NCBI GenBank assembly: GCA_016490735.1
Contig: JAEMWC010000037.1
Span: 497,501-561,500 of the forward strand
Source of the DNA: Pachyseris speciosa
Lineage: Eukaryota; Cnidaria; Anthozoa; Scleractinia; Pachyseridae
DNA: 64,000 bases
Direction of reading: 5' to 3'
Position numbers and translations under genes: made by a program. Positions 33,325 to 46,475 of this stretch are shown piece after piece. Under the pieces are notes generated by a model. It made no database searches. It was not told the origin of the DNA and saw only the letters and a program-made list of their open reading frames with translations. Each line of letters begins with the position of its first letter. Within the stretch, counting starts at the first letter, position 1.

Positions 33325-36300
33325 ATGGAGCGCGTCCCGTCATTTCCTCATTTCTGTTATTTTGACCCTCGGTTATAATCTCACTCTTTTAAAACTGGTA
33401 AGAGCATGTTGAAAGTAGGTGGCTTTTACTAGCTGTGATGAGTACTACTTGTGCGCACGAGGTAAAGCGCGTCCAATTAATTACGGATTTCCGAGATTTT
33501 TACTCTCGGTGATAATCTCACTCTTTTAAAACTTGTAAGAGCATGTTAAAAGTATGTGGCTTTTACTAGCTTTGATGAGTACTACTTGTGCGCGCTGTCT
33601 GGAGTGCGTCGCATCAAATCCTGGATTACTGAGATTTTTAATCTTGGTCATAATCTCGCTTTTTTTAAACTTATAAGAGCATATTGAAAGTAGATGCTTT
33701 TTACTACCTTTGATGGGTACTACTTTGATGGGTAAAACTAGTAAGTGCATGTTGGAAGTAGGTGGTTTTTACTAGCTCTGATGAGTACTACTTGTGCGTG
33801 TGATGTGTAGCCCGTCCCATAACTTACTGATATCCGAGATTTTGACTTTTCGTCATAATCTCACTCTTTAAAAACTTGTAGAAGCATGCTCAAAGTAGGA
33901 TGGTTTCACCAGCGGTGATGAGTACTACTTGTGCGCACGAGGTGGAGACCGTCCCATCAGTTACTGATTTCCAAGATTTTTATTGCCTGTGATAATCTCA
34001 ATCTTTTAAAACTTGTAAGAGCATGTTGAAAGTAGGTGGCTTTTACTAGCTGTGATAAGTACTACTTGTGCGCACTGTGTGGAGCGCGTCCCATCAAATC
34101 CTGGATTTCAGAGGTTTTGAATCTTGGTCATAATCTCGCTCTTTGTAAACTTGTAGGAGCATGTTGAAAGTAGGTGCTTTTAACTAGCTTAGATGACTGC
34201 TACTTGTGCCCAAGTTGTGGAGCGCGTCCCATCAATTCCTGATTTCCGAGATTTTGACTCTCGGTGATCATTTCACTGTTTATAAACTTGTAAGAGCATG
34301 CTTAAAGCAAGTGGTTTTTACTAGCTATAATGAGTACTACTTGTGCGCACGGTGTGGACCGCGAGCCATCAATTGTCCATTTCCCAGATTTTAACTCTCG
34401 GTGATAATGTCACTCTGAAAACTATTAAGAGCATGTTGAAAGTAGGTGGTTTTTACTAGCTGTGATGAGTACTACTTGTGCGCACGGTGTGGAGGGCTTA
34501 ACATCAATTCCTGATTTCGGAGATTTTGACTCTCGGTGAGAATCTCACTCTGTTAAAGCTTGTAAGAGCATGTTGAAAGTATCTGGTGATGTATACTACT
34601 AGTGCGCACGGTGTTGAGCACGTCCCATCAATTCCTGATTTCCTAGATTTTGACAAATGGTCATAATTTCACTCTTTCAAAACTTGTAAGAGCATGTTGA
34701 AAGTAGGTGGTTTGTAGTAGCTGTCATGAGTACCACTTGCGCGCACGGTGTGGAGCACGTCCCATCAATTCTTGATCTCCGAGATTTTGACTCATGGTCA
34801 TAATCTCACACTTTGAAAACTTAAAAGCATATCGAAAGTATTTGGTTTCTACTAGCTGTGATAAGTACCACTTGTGCGCACGTTGAGCGCGTCCCGTCCA
34901 TTCCCAGTTTCCCAGATTTTGACTGTTGGTCATAATCTCACTCTTTAAAAACTTGCAAGAGCATGTTGAAAGTAGGTGGTTTTTTCAAGCTGTGATGAGC
35001 ATTACTTGAGCGCACCGTGTGGAGCGCGTCCCGTGAATTCCTGATTTCCGAGACTTCGTCTCTCGGTCATAACCCCACTCTTTGAAAATTTATCGGAGCG
35101 TGATGAACGTAGGTGGTTTTTAGTAGCTGTGATGAGTGCTACTTGTGCCCACTGTGTGGAGCGCGTGCCATCAATTCCTAATTTCCGAGATTTTGACTCT
35201 CGGTGATAATCTCACCCTTCAAAAACTAGTAAGAGCATGTTGAAAGTATGTGGTTTCTACTAGCTGTGATGAGTACAACCCTTGCGCTCGATGTGGAGCG
35301 CGTCCCATAAATTCCTGATATCCGAGATTTTCACTCTTCGTCATAATCTCGCTCATTATTAACTTCTAGGAGCATGCTGAAAAGTAGGTTGGTTTCACTA
35401 GCTGTGATGAGTGCTACTTGTGCGCACGGTGTAGAGCGCGTGCCATCAATTCCTGATTTCCGAGATTTTTACTCGCGGTGATAATCTCACTTTTCATAAA
35501 ACCTGTAAGAGGATGTTGAAAGTAGGTGGTTTTTAGTAGCTGTGATGAGTACCACTTTCGCGCAAGGTGTGGAGCACGTCCCATCAATTCCTGATCTCCG
35601 ATCTTTTGACTCATGGTCATAATCTCACTCTTTGAAAACTTAAAAAGCGCATTGAAAGTATTTGGTTTCTACTGGCTGTGATAAGTACCACTTGTGTGCA
35701 CGGACTGGAGTGCGTCCCATCAATTCCTGATTTCCGACATTTTGACCGTTGGTCATAATCTCACTCCTTAAAAACTTGTAGGAGCATGTTGAAAGTAGGT
35801 TGTTTTTTCAAGCTGTCATAAGTACTACTTGAGCGCACCCTGCGAAGCGCGTCCCATTAATTCCTGATTTTCGAGATTTCAACTCTCGCTCATAATCTCA
35901 CTCTTTGAAAATTTATCAGAGCGTGTTGAAAATAGGTGGTTTTTAGTAGCTGTATATACTACTTGTGCGCACGGTGTGAAGCGCGTCCCATCAGTTCCTG
36001 ACTGCTGAGATTTTGACTCTCGGTGATAATCTCACTCTTTGAAAAAAAGTAAGAGCATGTTGAAAGTATGTGGTTTTTACTAGCTGTGATGAGTACTACT
36101 TGTGCGCTCGATGTGGAGCGTGTCCCATAAATTCCTCATATCCAAGATTTTCACTCTTCGTCATAATCTTGCTCTTGATAAACTTGTAGGAGCATGCTGA
36201 AAGTAGGTTGGTTTTAGTTGCTGTGATGAGTACTACTTGTGAGCACGGTGTGGAGCGCGTCCCATCAATTTCTAATTTCCGAGATTTTTACTCTGGGTGA

Positions 36301-39300
36301 TAATCTCTCTCTTTGAAAACTAGTAAGAGCACGTTTAAAAAATTGTGTTTTTTAGTACCTGTGATGAGTACTACTTGTGCGCACGGTGTGCAGAGCGTCC
36401 CATCAATTCATGATTTCCGACAATTTGACTCTCGGTGATAATCTCACTCTTTTAAAAATATTAAGAGCATGTTGAAAGTTTTTACTGGCTGTGATGAGTA
36501 CTACTTGTGCGTGCGATGTGGAGCGCGTCCCATAAATTCCTGATATCCGAGAATTTCTCTCTTTGTCATAATCTCACTCTTTAAAACTTTGTAGGAGCAT
36601 GCTGAAAGTAGTTAGGTTTTGCTAGCTGTTATGAGTACTACTTGAGCGCACGATGTGGAGCGCGTCCCATCAATTACTGATTTCCGAGATTTTAACACTC
36701 AGTGATAATCTCACTCTTTTAAAACTTGTAACAGCATGTTGAAAGTAAGTGGCTTTTACTAGCTGTGTGAAGCGCGTCCCATGAATTCTTGATTCCGAGA
36801 TTTTGACTCTCGGTCATAATCTCCCTCTTTGAAAATTTATCAGAGCGTGTTGAAAGTACGTGGTTTTTAGAAGCTGTGACGAGTACTACTTGTACGCGCG
36901 ATGTGGACCGCGTGCCATAAATTCCTGATATCCGAGATTTTGGCTCTTCGTCATAATCTCACTCTTTAAATACTGGTAGGAGCATGCTGAAAGTAGGTTG
37001 GTTTTACTAGCTGTGATGAGTACTACTTGTTCCCACGGTATGGAGCGCGTATCATCAGTTACTGATCTCCGAGATTTTGACTCTCGGTGATAATCTCACT
37101 CTCTTAAAACTAGTAAATGCATGTTGAAAGTAGGTTGTTTCTACTAGCTATGATGAATAATAGTTGTGCGCACGGTTTAGTGCGCGTCCCATCAATTACT
37201 GATTTCCATTGTTTTGACCGTTGTCATAATCTCACTCTTTGAAATTTTGTAAGAGCATTTTTGAAAGTAGGTTGTTTTCACTAGATGTAATGCGTACTAC
37301 TTGTGCGCATCGTGTTGAGCGCGTCCCATCATTATCTGATTTCCGTGATTTTGATTCTCCATCATAATCTCACTCTTTGAAAACTTGTAAGAGCACGTTG
37401 AAAGTAGGTGGTTTTTACTAGCCTTTATAAGCGCTAATTGTGCGCACGGTGTTTAGCGCGTTCCTCCAATTTCTGATCTCCGAGATTTTTACTCTCGGTG
37501 ATAATCTCACTCTTTTAAAACTTTAAAGTGCATGTTGGAACGTTGGCGCTTTTTACTAGCTTTGATGAGTACTACTTGTGCCCAAGCTGTGGAGCGCGTC
37601 CCATGAATACCTCATTTCCGAGATTTTGACTCTCGGTGATAATCTCACTCTTTGAACATTTGTAAGAGCATGCTAAATGCAGGTGGTTTTTACTAGCCAC
37701 CACTTCTAGGCACGGTCTTGAGCGCGTCCCATCAATTACTGATTTCCGAGATTCTGACTCTCTCTGATAACCTACCTCACTGTCTGAAAACTAGTAAGAG
37801 CATGTTGAAAGCATTTTGTTTTTACTAGCTGTGATAAGTACCACTTGTGCGCGCGATTAGGAGCGCGTCCCATAAATCCCTGATATGCGAGATTTTGACT
37901 CTTCGTCATAATCTCACTCTTTAAAAACTTGTAGGAGCATGCTGAAAGTACGTTGGCTTTACTAGCTGTGATGAGTACTACTTGTGCGCACGGCGTGGAG
38001 CGCGTCCTATCAATTACTGATTTCCGAGATTTTGACTCTCGGTGATAATCACACTCTTTTAAAACTTGTAAGAGCATCTTGAAAGTAGGTGGCTTTTACT
38101 AGCTTTGATGAGTACTACTTGTGCGCACTGTGTGGAGCGCGTCCCATCAATTCCTCATTTCCGAGATTTTGACTGTTGGTCATAATCTCACTCTTTAAAA
38201 ACTTGTAAGAGCATGTTGAAAGTAGGTGGTTTTTCCAAGCTGTGATAAGTACTACTTGAGCGCACCGTGTGAAGAGGGTCCCATGAATTCCTGATTTCCG
38301 AGATTTCAACTCGTATGAGCATGCTGAAAGTAGGATGGTTTTACCAGCAGTGATGAGTACTACTTATGCGAACGAGGTGGAGGGCGTCCCATCGGTTACT
38401 GATTTCGGAGATTTTTATTGTCGGTGATAATCTCAATCTTTTTAAACCACTAAGAGCATGTTGAAAGTAGGTGGCTTTTACTAGCTGTGATGAGTACTAC
38501 TTGTGCGCACGGTGTGGAGCGCGTCCCATCAAATCCTATTTTTCCGAGATTTTGAATCTTGGTCATAATCTCGCTCTTTATGAACTTATAAGACCATGTT
38601 GAAAGTAGGTGGTTTTTCCTAGCTCAGAAAAGTACTACTCGTGTGCACGGTGTGGAGCACGTCCCATCACTTCCTGATTTCCGAGTTTTTGACCTTCGGT
38701 CATAATCTCACTCTTTCGAAACTTGTAAGGGCATGTAAAAAGTAGCTGGTATGAGTACCTCTTGAGTACCTCTTATGAGTACCTCTTGTGCCCACGGTGT
38801 GGAGCACGGCCCATCATTTCCTGATTTCCGAGATTATGACCGTCAATGATAATCTCACCCTTTAAAAACTTTTTAGAGCATGTTGAAAGTAGGTGGTTTT
38901 TACTAGCTGTCAAAAGTACTACTTCTGCGCACGGCGTTGATCACGTCTCATCAATTCCTGATTTTTTAGATTTTGACTCACGGTCATAAACTCACTGCCT
39001 GAAAAGATGTAAGAGCATGTTGAAAGTAGGTGGTTTTTAGCAGCAGTGATAAGAACCACTTGCGCAAACGGTGTGGAGCACGTCCCATCAATTCCTGATC
39101 TACGAGATTTTGAATCATGGTCATAATCTCACTCTTTGAAAACTTATAAAACATATTGAAAGTATTTGGTTTTTACTAGCTGTGATGGGTACTACTTGTG
39201 CGCACGGTGTTGTTCGCGTCCCATCACTTCCTGATTTTTTAAATTTTGACTGTTGGTCACAATCTCACTCTTTAAAAACTTGTAAGAGCATCTTGAAAGT

Positions 39301-42116
39301 ACGTGGTTTTTACTAGCTGTAATGGGTACTACTTGTGCGCACGGTGTGGACAGCATCCTATCAATTCTTTATTTCCGAAATTTTGACTCTCGGTGATAAT
39401 CTCACTCTTTGAAAAGTGTTAAGAGCATGTTGAAAGTAGATGGTCCTTACTAGCTATGTTGAGTACTTCTTGTGCGCGCGGTGTAGAGCGCGTCCCATCA
39501 CTTCCTGATTTTCGAGATTTTGACTGGTGGTCACAATCTCACTCTTTAAAAACTTGTAAGAGCTTGTTGAAAGTAGGTGGCTTTTACTAGCTGTAGAGAA
39601 CATTACTTGTGCACACGGTATGGACCGCCTCCCATCAATTTCCCATTTCCGAGATTTTGACTCTGGGTGATCATCTCACCCTTTGAAAACTTGTAAGAGC
39701 ATGTTGAAAGTAGGTCGTTTTTACTAGCTGTGATGAGTACTACTTATGCGCACAGTGTGGAGCGCGTCCCATCAATTCCTTAGTTCCGAGATTTGACTCT
39801 CTCTGATAATCTCCCTGTTTGAAAACAAGTAAGGACATGTTGAAAGCATGTGGTTTTTACTAGCTGTTATGAGTACTACTTGTGCGCGCGATGTGGAGGG
39901 CGTGCCAGAAATTACTGATATCAGAGATTTTGACTCTTCGTCATAATCTCACTCTTTAAAAACTTGTAGGGGCATGCTCAAGGTAGGTTGCTCTTACTAG
40001 CTGTGATGATTACTACTTGTGCGCACGGTGTGGAGCGCATCCTATCAATTACTAATTTCCGAGATTTTCAGAAATTCCTGATATCCGAGATTTTGACTCT
40101 TCGTCATAATTTCACTCTTTAAAAACTTGTAGGCTCATGCTCCAAGTAGGTTGCTTTTACTAGCTGTGATTATTACTACTTGTGCGCACGGTGTGGAGCG
40201 CATCCTATCAATTACTTATTTCCGAGATTTTCACTCTCGGTCATAATCTCACTCTTTGAAAATTTATCAGAGCGTGTGGAAAGTAGGTCGTTTTTAGTAG
40301 CTATGAAGAGTACTACTTGTGCGCACGGGGAGAAGCGCGTCCCATCAATTCTTCATTTCCGAAACTTTGACTCTCGGTGATAATCTCACTCTTTGAAAAG
40401 TGTTAAGAGCATGTTGAAAGTAGATGGTTCTTACTAGCTATGTTGAGTACTTCTTGTGCGCACGGTGTGGAGCGCGTCCCATCAATTCCTTATTTCCGAG
40501 ATTTTGATGAAAGTATGTGGTTTTTACTAATTGTTACGAGTACTACTTGTGCGCGCGATGTGGAGGGCGTGCCAGAAATTACTGATATCCGAGATTTTGA
40601 CTCTTCGTCATAATCTCACTCTTTAAAAACTTGTAGGGGCATGCTCCAAGTAGGTTGGTTTTACTAGCTGTGATGATTACTACTTGTGCGCACGGTGTCG
40701 AGCACATCCTATCAATTACTTATTTCCGAGATTTTCAGAAATTCCTGATATCCGAGATTTTGACTCTTCGTCATAATTTCACTCTTTAAAAACTTGTAGG
40801 CTCATGCTCCAAGTAGGTTGCTTTTACTAGCTGTGATGATTACTACTTGTGCGCACGGTGTGGAGCGCATCCTATCAATTACTTATTTCCGAGATTTTCA
40901 CTCTCGGTCATAATCTCACTCTTTGAAAATTTATCAGAGCGTGTGGAAAGTAGGTCGTTTTTAGTAGCTATGAACAGTACTACTTGTGCGCACGGTGCGC
41001 GTCCCATCAGTTCCTGATTTCCGAGATTTTGACTCTCGGTGATAATCTAACTCTTTGAAAACTAGTAAGAGCATGTTGAAAGTATGTGGTTTTTACTAGC
41101 TGTGATGAGTACTACTTGTGCGCTCGATGTGGAGCGCGTCCCATAAATTCCTGATATCCGAGATTTTCACTCTACGTCATAATCTCGCTCTTTACAAACT
41201 TGTAGGAGCATGCTGAAAGTAGATTGGTTTTACTAGCTGTAACGAGTACTACTTGTGCGCACGGTGTGGAGAGCGTCCAATCAAATCATTGATTTTCGAG
41301 ATTTTGAATCTTGGTCATAATCTCGCTTATTGTTAACTTATAAGAGCATTTTTAAAGTAGGTGCTTTTTACTACCTTTGATGAGTACTACTTGTGCCCAA
41401 GGTATGGAGCGCTTCCCATAAATTCCTAATTTCCGAAATTTTGGTGATAATCTCACTCTTTGAACACTTTTAAGAACGTGTTGAAAGTAGGTGGTTCTTA
41501 CTAGCTGTGACGAGTATTATTTGTGCGCACGGTATGGAGGGCGTCCCATCATTTCCTCGTTTCCGAGATTTTGACTTTCGTTGATAATCTCACTCTTTGA
41601 GGACTTGTCAGAGCATGTTGAAAGTAGGTGGTTTGTACTAGGTGTGATTTTGACTCTGGGTCATAATCTCAGTCTTTGAAAACTTGAAAGAGCATGTTGA
41701 AAGTAAGTGGTTTTTACTAGCTGTGATAAGTACTGCTTGTGCGCACGGTATGGAGTGCGTCCCGTCATTTCTGATTTCCGACATTTTCACTCTCGTTGAT
41801 AATCTCACTCTCTTAAAACTTGTCAGAGCATGTTTAAAGTAGGTGGTTTCTACTAGCTATGATGATTACTACTTGCGCGCACGGTGTGGAGCGCGTCCCA
41901 TCAATTACTGATTTCCGTTATTTTGACCCTTGGTCATAATCTTACTCTTTGAAAATATGTAAGAGCATTTTGAAAGTAGGTGGTTTTCACTAGTTGTAAT
42001 GAGTACTACCTGTGTGCACGGTATGGAGCGCATCCCGTCATTTCCTGATTTCCGAACTTTTCACTCTCGTTGATAATCTCACTCTTTTAAAACTTATCAG
42101 AGCATGTTGAAAGTAG
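33325..42116. repeat. 8.8-kb satellite array, 137-bp monomer
   Basis: About 60-64 head-to-tail monomers. The spacing between successive AGAGCATGTTGAAAGTAGG landmarks is 137 bp where checked (33401 to 33538). Conserved parts are GATGAGTACTACTTGTGCGC, GTGGAGCGCGTCCCATCAAT, TGATTTCCGAGATTTTGACT and CTCGGTNATAATCTCACTCT. At least two subtypes are mixed: one with CATCAATTCCTGATTTCCGA and TTGTAAGAGCATGTTG, another with CATAAATTCCTGATATCCGA, CTCTTCGTCATAATC and TTGTAGGAGCATGCTG. Most monomers hold the perfect stem CCGAGA-TTTTGAC-TCTCGG. Open frames across the array are short and non-homologous. Confidence 0.95.
39842..41005. repeat. Higher-order duplication inside the satellite (offset about 667 bp)
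   Basis: The block 39842-40338 is repeated at about 40509-41005. Both copies contain the same partial monomer with the junction GAGATTTTCAGAAATTCCTG (40061 and 40728), the same variant GAGGGCGTGCCAGAAATTAC and the same CAGAGCGTGTGGAAAGTAGG. A shared deletion scar shows that a multi-monomer block was copied after the deletion arose. Confidence 0.85.
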
Positions 42117-43270
42117 TGCTAAACAATAAGATGTAAAACAAGTGACGTGTTAAAAAATCAGTCATTGGACTTGACTTCTAAGCTTCCACACTTTCATTTG
42201 CTGGTGAACACAATCATTATTTCCTTGTTCATTTTCATCAATTCTAAACAAAAATCTTGTCTGTAAAGATTTACTGTTTAATTCAGCTAATTGGGTGGAA
42301 AAAGTTTCAGCGCTCGCTGTGACGCCACCAGAAAACAATTTCCCAAGGGACTCTTGCCGGTGCGTGCTGAAAACGAGAGTAGCTAAATGTCGGGGGTCAA
42401 GGGTAAAAGTCAAGGGGTGAGGGTGAGGGTGAAGGTGGAGGGTCGAGGGTGAGGGTGGGGGTGGGGGTTAGGGATGCGGGTAAAAAATGGGAAGAATCAA
42501 ATAATATATAAGGAATATCAAACAGTTTGGTAAATTGCATGTTCTGTAGGCGAGGAAAAAAAAAAGAAAATTTGTCTTTTTCTCATGTGGATGGAGGCTC
42601 ACTCTCCAAGCCAAATCTTTCAAACAAATCCTCACAGAGCACACTGAAATTTTGCACGCTATACAGGGTCCTCCTACTCTGGTCACCCTCTCTGTTTGGC
42701 CTAGGATCGTGGGCTTATCAGTGGTCTGCTTTATTGTAACATTCCTTTTTTATTAGAAAAGTGGATTAGTAGTAAGGGGGTACCTTGAGTCCACAAAGAG
42801 ATGCCGACAAATGGAAGGGAAAAAGAAGAATGGCTGTAAAATATATATATTTTTTGTAATTTATTCACATTTTTTCACCAGTTCCGAAGATGTTCCGACT
42901 TTTTCCGAAGATGACCCGAATATAGCCAGAAGAGGGTTGGAAGCGAGTTTACCCAAGATGTTTTGAGATAACCCGAAGATAACCCAAAGAGAACCCTAAG
43001 ATCAGCCAAATAGTGACTGAAGATGGAACGAGGGATTATCGAGAGAATGGCGGGTATTGTGGAGGTTTCCGAGAAAGAGTTAACAGAGAGGAACGGGTTT
43101 CCAAGTAAGTGAGAGAATAGAAAACATTGTTTTGATTTTCAAAGTGTTTTTTATTAGGCTTTGTTTTCACTACTGCTTAAGTAGTGTTCATAACTGCGAT
43201 GATCAGTCACATATTTAATGTTTTTTATTAGTATTAGACATCAAATAAAACCTAAGCCATCCATAGCAAC
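42117..43270. other. Segment right of the satellite, no gene seen
   Basis: Holds a G-rich tract (42396-42476), an A-rich patch and, at 42885-43005, loose repeats of CCGAAGAT/GATAACCCGAAGA. Around 43155-43200 it contains TTTTCACTACTGCTTAAGTA, the tail of the SINE family seen near 29.6-30.1 kb. Confidence 0.4.
42396..42476 (+). repeat. G-rich tract with quadruplex potential
   Basis: Repeats of GGGTGAGGGTGA and GGGTGGGGGTGGGGG with many runs of three or more G on the plus strand, just right of the satellite array. Confidence 0.7.
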
Positions 43271-43274
43271 AGGC

Positions 43275-43460
43275 GACAGGAAACAGTTTCAGTATCTTTA
43301 AATACGTTAAAAACATCTACCGACAACTTAAAATCGGTGTGGCAGATGACTTTCCAAAGGAAGTAGAAGAAATTAGAAAAGCACTGCTGCCTGTTCTTAA
43401 AAAAAACCAAACAGGATAAGAAGAAAGCTTCATTCAGCGTGGATAAACTGTGGACCCGAA
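43275..43460 (+). pseudogene. LINE ORF1 C-terminal fragment
   Basis: Without a start codon, the plus strand reads DDFPKEVEEIRKALLPVLKK and, after a frame change, KKASFSVDKLW. This resembles the C-terminus of LINE ORF1 proteins (pattern ..yPkei...R..L.pv.k.....gk.a....DkL). It is short and frameshifted. Confidence 0.5.
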
Positions 43461-43871
43461 ACTAAGAAGCTGCCACTCTATGGCAGGATAATGTCAAGCT
43501 ACGTTTCGCTGTTTTTATTCATAATTTAATAGCTTGCTGGCTTTGCGAGCTTTGACACGGTTATATTCGAGGAGGCCTTTCATTTAGATTGCAGTTTTTT
43601 CTCTCGGCTTCTTCGCCTTCCTTTACTTAGTAACTAGCATGGTTCCAGTTTTATTTGAGTCTTTTTACTATCGTGAGATTCACCAGTTTTTCGAACTAGG
43701 ATTAGGATCCTTTAAATGTGTTTTTCTGTCTGTAGGTTTCTAGCGTCTTCGTGTTTTCGTTTTATTCATTATTAGAATGTTCCAAGCTTTATTTTTTATG
43801 AAGAAATTGATCAGTTCTTAACTTCTATCCCTGAGGAACAGTTTGTTTCACAAACAGGCGGTAAGCTGAAA

Positions 43872-46475
43872 TTGTCTTTAGAGCTGTTCCCTCAGCAAAC
43901 AAACCAGCGATTCGGTATTACATGCAACACGTTTCGGTTAAGATGGCAACCGGATGAAGACATCACACCAGGTGAGTTTGGACGTGAGTTAGTGTCCTCA
44001 TTGAGTAATGTCATTCGCCAACATTCTAATAGGATGCATGCTGATGATTACTTGCAAGTTTATCTCGGCTCGGACCGATTACACCACAATTTTACATCGC
44101 ACAGAGTGACCGTGAGAGATTGACGCCTAAACAAGGAACCCGTCATTAACGTACTAGATCAGCTCACTGCTATAGGGGAATCCTTGTTTACAATATTTGC
44201 CTCATTAGCATGAAGAATTCAGTTTCTGATGGAGCTATAAATAAATCAGTTCTGAATATTGAAAGGTCATAGTATGAATAACTCTGCCAATGAATATGAG
44301 CCTCATGTATTGAATACTTTTTGTTTAAAGCGGGTTTAAAAACTCAAAATTTTACAAAGAATGTATGAGCTCATTAGTGCTTTTGCCACCCAGAAATTTT
44401 GCAGTTTTTGGAAGACAATATCTCCTTGAATACTACACCTAAATAGCTAAAAATTTCACAATGTATTAAATTTCACTAGCTCTTTAGCTGCCTGGAGTCA
44501 AATCACATCTAACATCTTTCCTTCTGTAAGCAAAGTCGTATGCAAATGAGCAAAAATGTAAACAATGACGTAAGCATGAATCCCCCTATACTGAACTCAT
44601 TCGAGCAATTTTATCCTGACGATAGTTTTTAGATGTGATACACATTAGAATGCTTCGGGGTAGCGGTAAACGAAAGCTTGGCACACTCGATTACAAAAAC
44701 TTGATTAAAAACAAGAGATCGATTATTACGATCAACAATACACATGAACTTTGTTGTGCACGTGCTCTAGTGGTAGCGAAGGCGAGGCATCACAAAGATG
44801 GTAGTCAAGAATGCCTTCTAGATTATGAAAATATGGGGAAAGATCGACATCTGCAGGAGCAAAGAGCTCGGGAATTACATGAATTTGCAGGTGTCCCTGT
44901 TGCCAATTGCGGGCTGGATGAAATTCAACAGTTTCAAAGCGTATTGACGGAGTATCAGATAGTTGTCATTTTGGCTGACCATGGGAACGCTATTATTTTT
45001 TCTGGAAATGAACGCGAAAGACAGTTGATTTTTTTATTACATCACAACCATTACGATGTTATGACGTTGTTGTCGGGGTATTTTGCCATTCACCACTTTT
45101 GCCTGAAATGCCAGAAAGCGTTTAATATGGATGATTTTAAACATCACCGATGTCCAGGCACGAAATGTTATTGCTGTCATCAAATGAACTGTGCGGGGTT
45201 GAAAGAATACAGTCATCTACCAGCTACTTTACCGTGTTGCGCTTGCAGTCGAATTTTTTCAACGAAGCATCCTTCAACAATCATCTCACACTAAGAGATA
45301 CTGGAACTCAAGTTGCTGTTAACGTAGAACAACAGAGCGTCTGTCGCACATATAGAAAATGTAACGATTGTGGGCGTTCGATTGCTGGGAGAAAGATTTC
45401 AGAGAACATGTTTGTCACCATCACGAATGCCCTTTATGTAAAAAAGTGGTGAATCTGCAAACACATCAGTGTTACTTACAGCCTATACCGAACGAAAAAA
45501 AGAAAGAAGCAAAAAACGGTCAGCAGCTACTATCATTGAAGACGTTTTGGATCCAAATTTAACACACCCACAGTTATCATTAAGCGCAGACATTGGTTTT
45601 GTCTTTTTTTTTATATCGAAGCTCGGCAAACGAGAGGACAGCATGGGCCTAATCAATTATGTGCTGACACCTCGTTTTCAGACAAACAATTCATGTTTCG
45701 TGGCGAAAGATGTGTCGATGACTTTCTACGCTGGTTGTTGCTATTAGTGGACAATTATGTTGTTACGAATAGGGAATGGGTCATAACCGCTAACAATTTC
45801 CAATCCTACGACGGGTTCTTTATTGTTGAATCGTTTTATCGGCAGGCAATTCAAATAACTCAAGTGGTCAATGGTACGAAACTGATAGCTGTCTACCTAC
45901 CGGGGGACAAGGTGAAATTCATCGACTCTCTAAGCTCTTTCACATGCCGCTAACAAGTTTGCCTAAAACTTTTGGATTAGTCGAGGCCACTTAGTAAAGG
46001 CCACTTCCCACACCATTCCAACACGAAAGCGAATCAGCATTATGTTGGTCCCATGACTCCTCGTGACTCTTACGACCCCCAGGGTATGTCAAAGAGAGCC
46101 TAAAAGAGTTTCACAGCTGGTATGCCAGTCAAGTGGCGAGTAATTATGTGTTTGGTTTTCAAGAAGAACCGTTGACTTACTGTCAATCAGATGACAGTGA
46201 CTTCAAGACGATCTGTGGTTTTAATCCTTTGGAGAAATGTCTCACTATTGCCTCGGCGAGTAACATGGCGCATAGGAGAAATTGGATGTCAAAGGAACAA
46301 ATTGCTGTCAAACCTGTTAATGGATGGGGTGGTAGCTTTTGTAACCAGTTTCGCGCGGCAATGGAGTACTTGAATTTATTTGACCGCAAGGTGATGAGAG
46401 AAGCTGGGGCATCAAACAGTGTATTATGTCATGTCGGTAATGGAAGCGAACATGAAATCCATATTGGTCAGCAGC
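43872..46475 (+). pseudogene. Polinton/Maverick protein-primed DNA polymerase B, N-terminal and exonuclease part, decayed
   Basis: Pieces of one polB in several frames. 43872-44123 is an N-terminal part (RFGITCNTFRLRWQ). 44635-45294 has LDYENMGKD, HHNHYDVMTLLSGYFAIHHF and Cys-rich CLKC...CYCC. 45150-45470 holds further Cys/His pairs (CPLCKKVVNLQTHQC). 45600-45953 has the exonuclease region (IEARQ, NNFQSYDGFFIVE, KFIDSLS). 46133-46475 has GFNPLEKCLTIAS and KPVNGWGG. At the ExoI position the sequence reads Y-I-E where the family has D-I-E, so a catalytic Asp is lost. Several frameshifts exist, the polymerase motifs are absent, and a MITE interrupts it at 44173. No other Polinton genes (integrase, packaging ATPase, capsid) are seen. 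Confidence 0.8.
44173..44588. mobile_element. 416-bp TA-flanked MITE inside the Polinton polB
   Basis: Left end TAGGGGAATCCTTGTTTAC, right end (reversed) TAGGGGGATTCATGCTTACG then TTGTTTACATTTTTGCTCAT. The imperfect inverted repeats are about 45 bp. TA lies on each side (44171-44172 and 44589-44590), as expected for a Tc1/mariner-type target duplication. It separates two coding parts of the polymerase remnant, so it inserted after or during decay of that gene. Confidence 0.75.

Noticed and set aside
33526..40380. Several 62-101-codon frames in the satellite
   Set aside because: The same peptide words recur with the 137-bp period in varying frames; they are by-products of the repeat.
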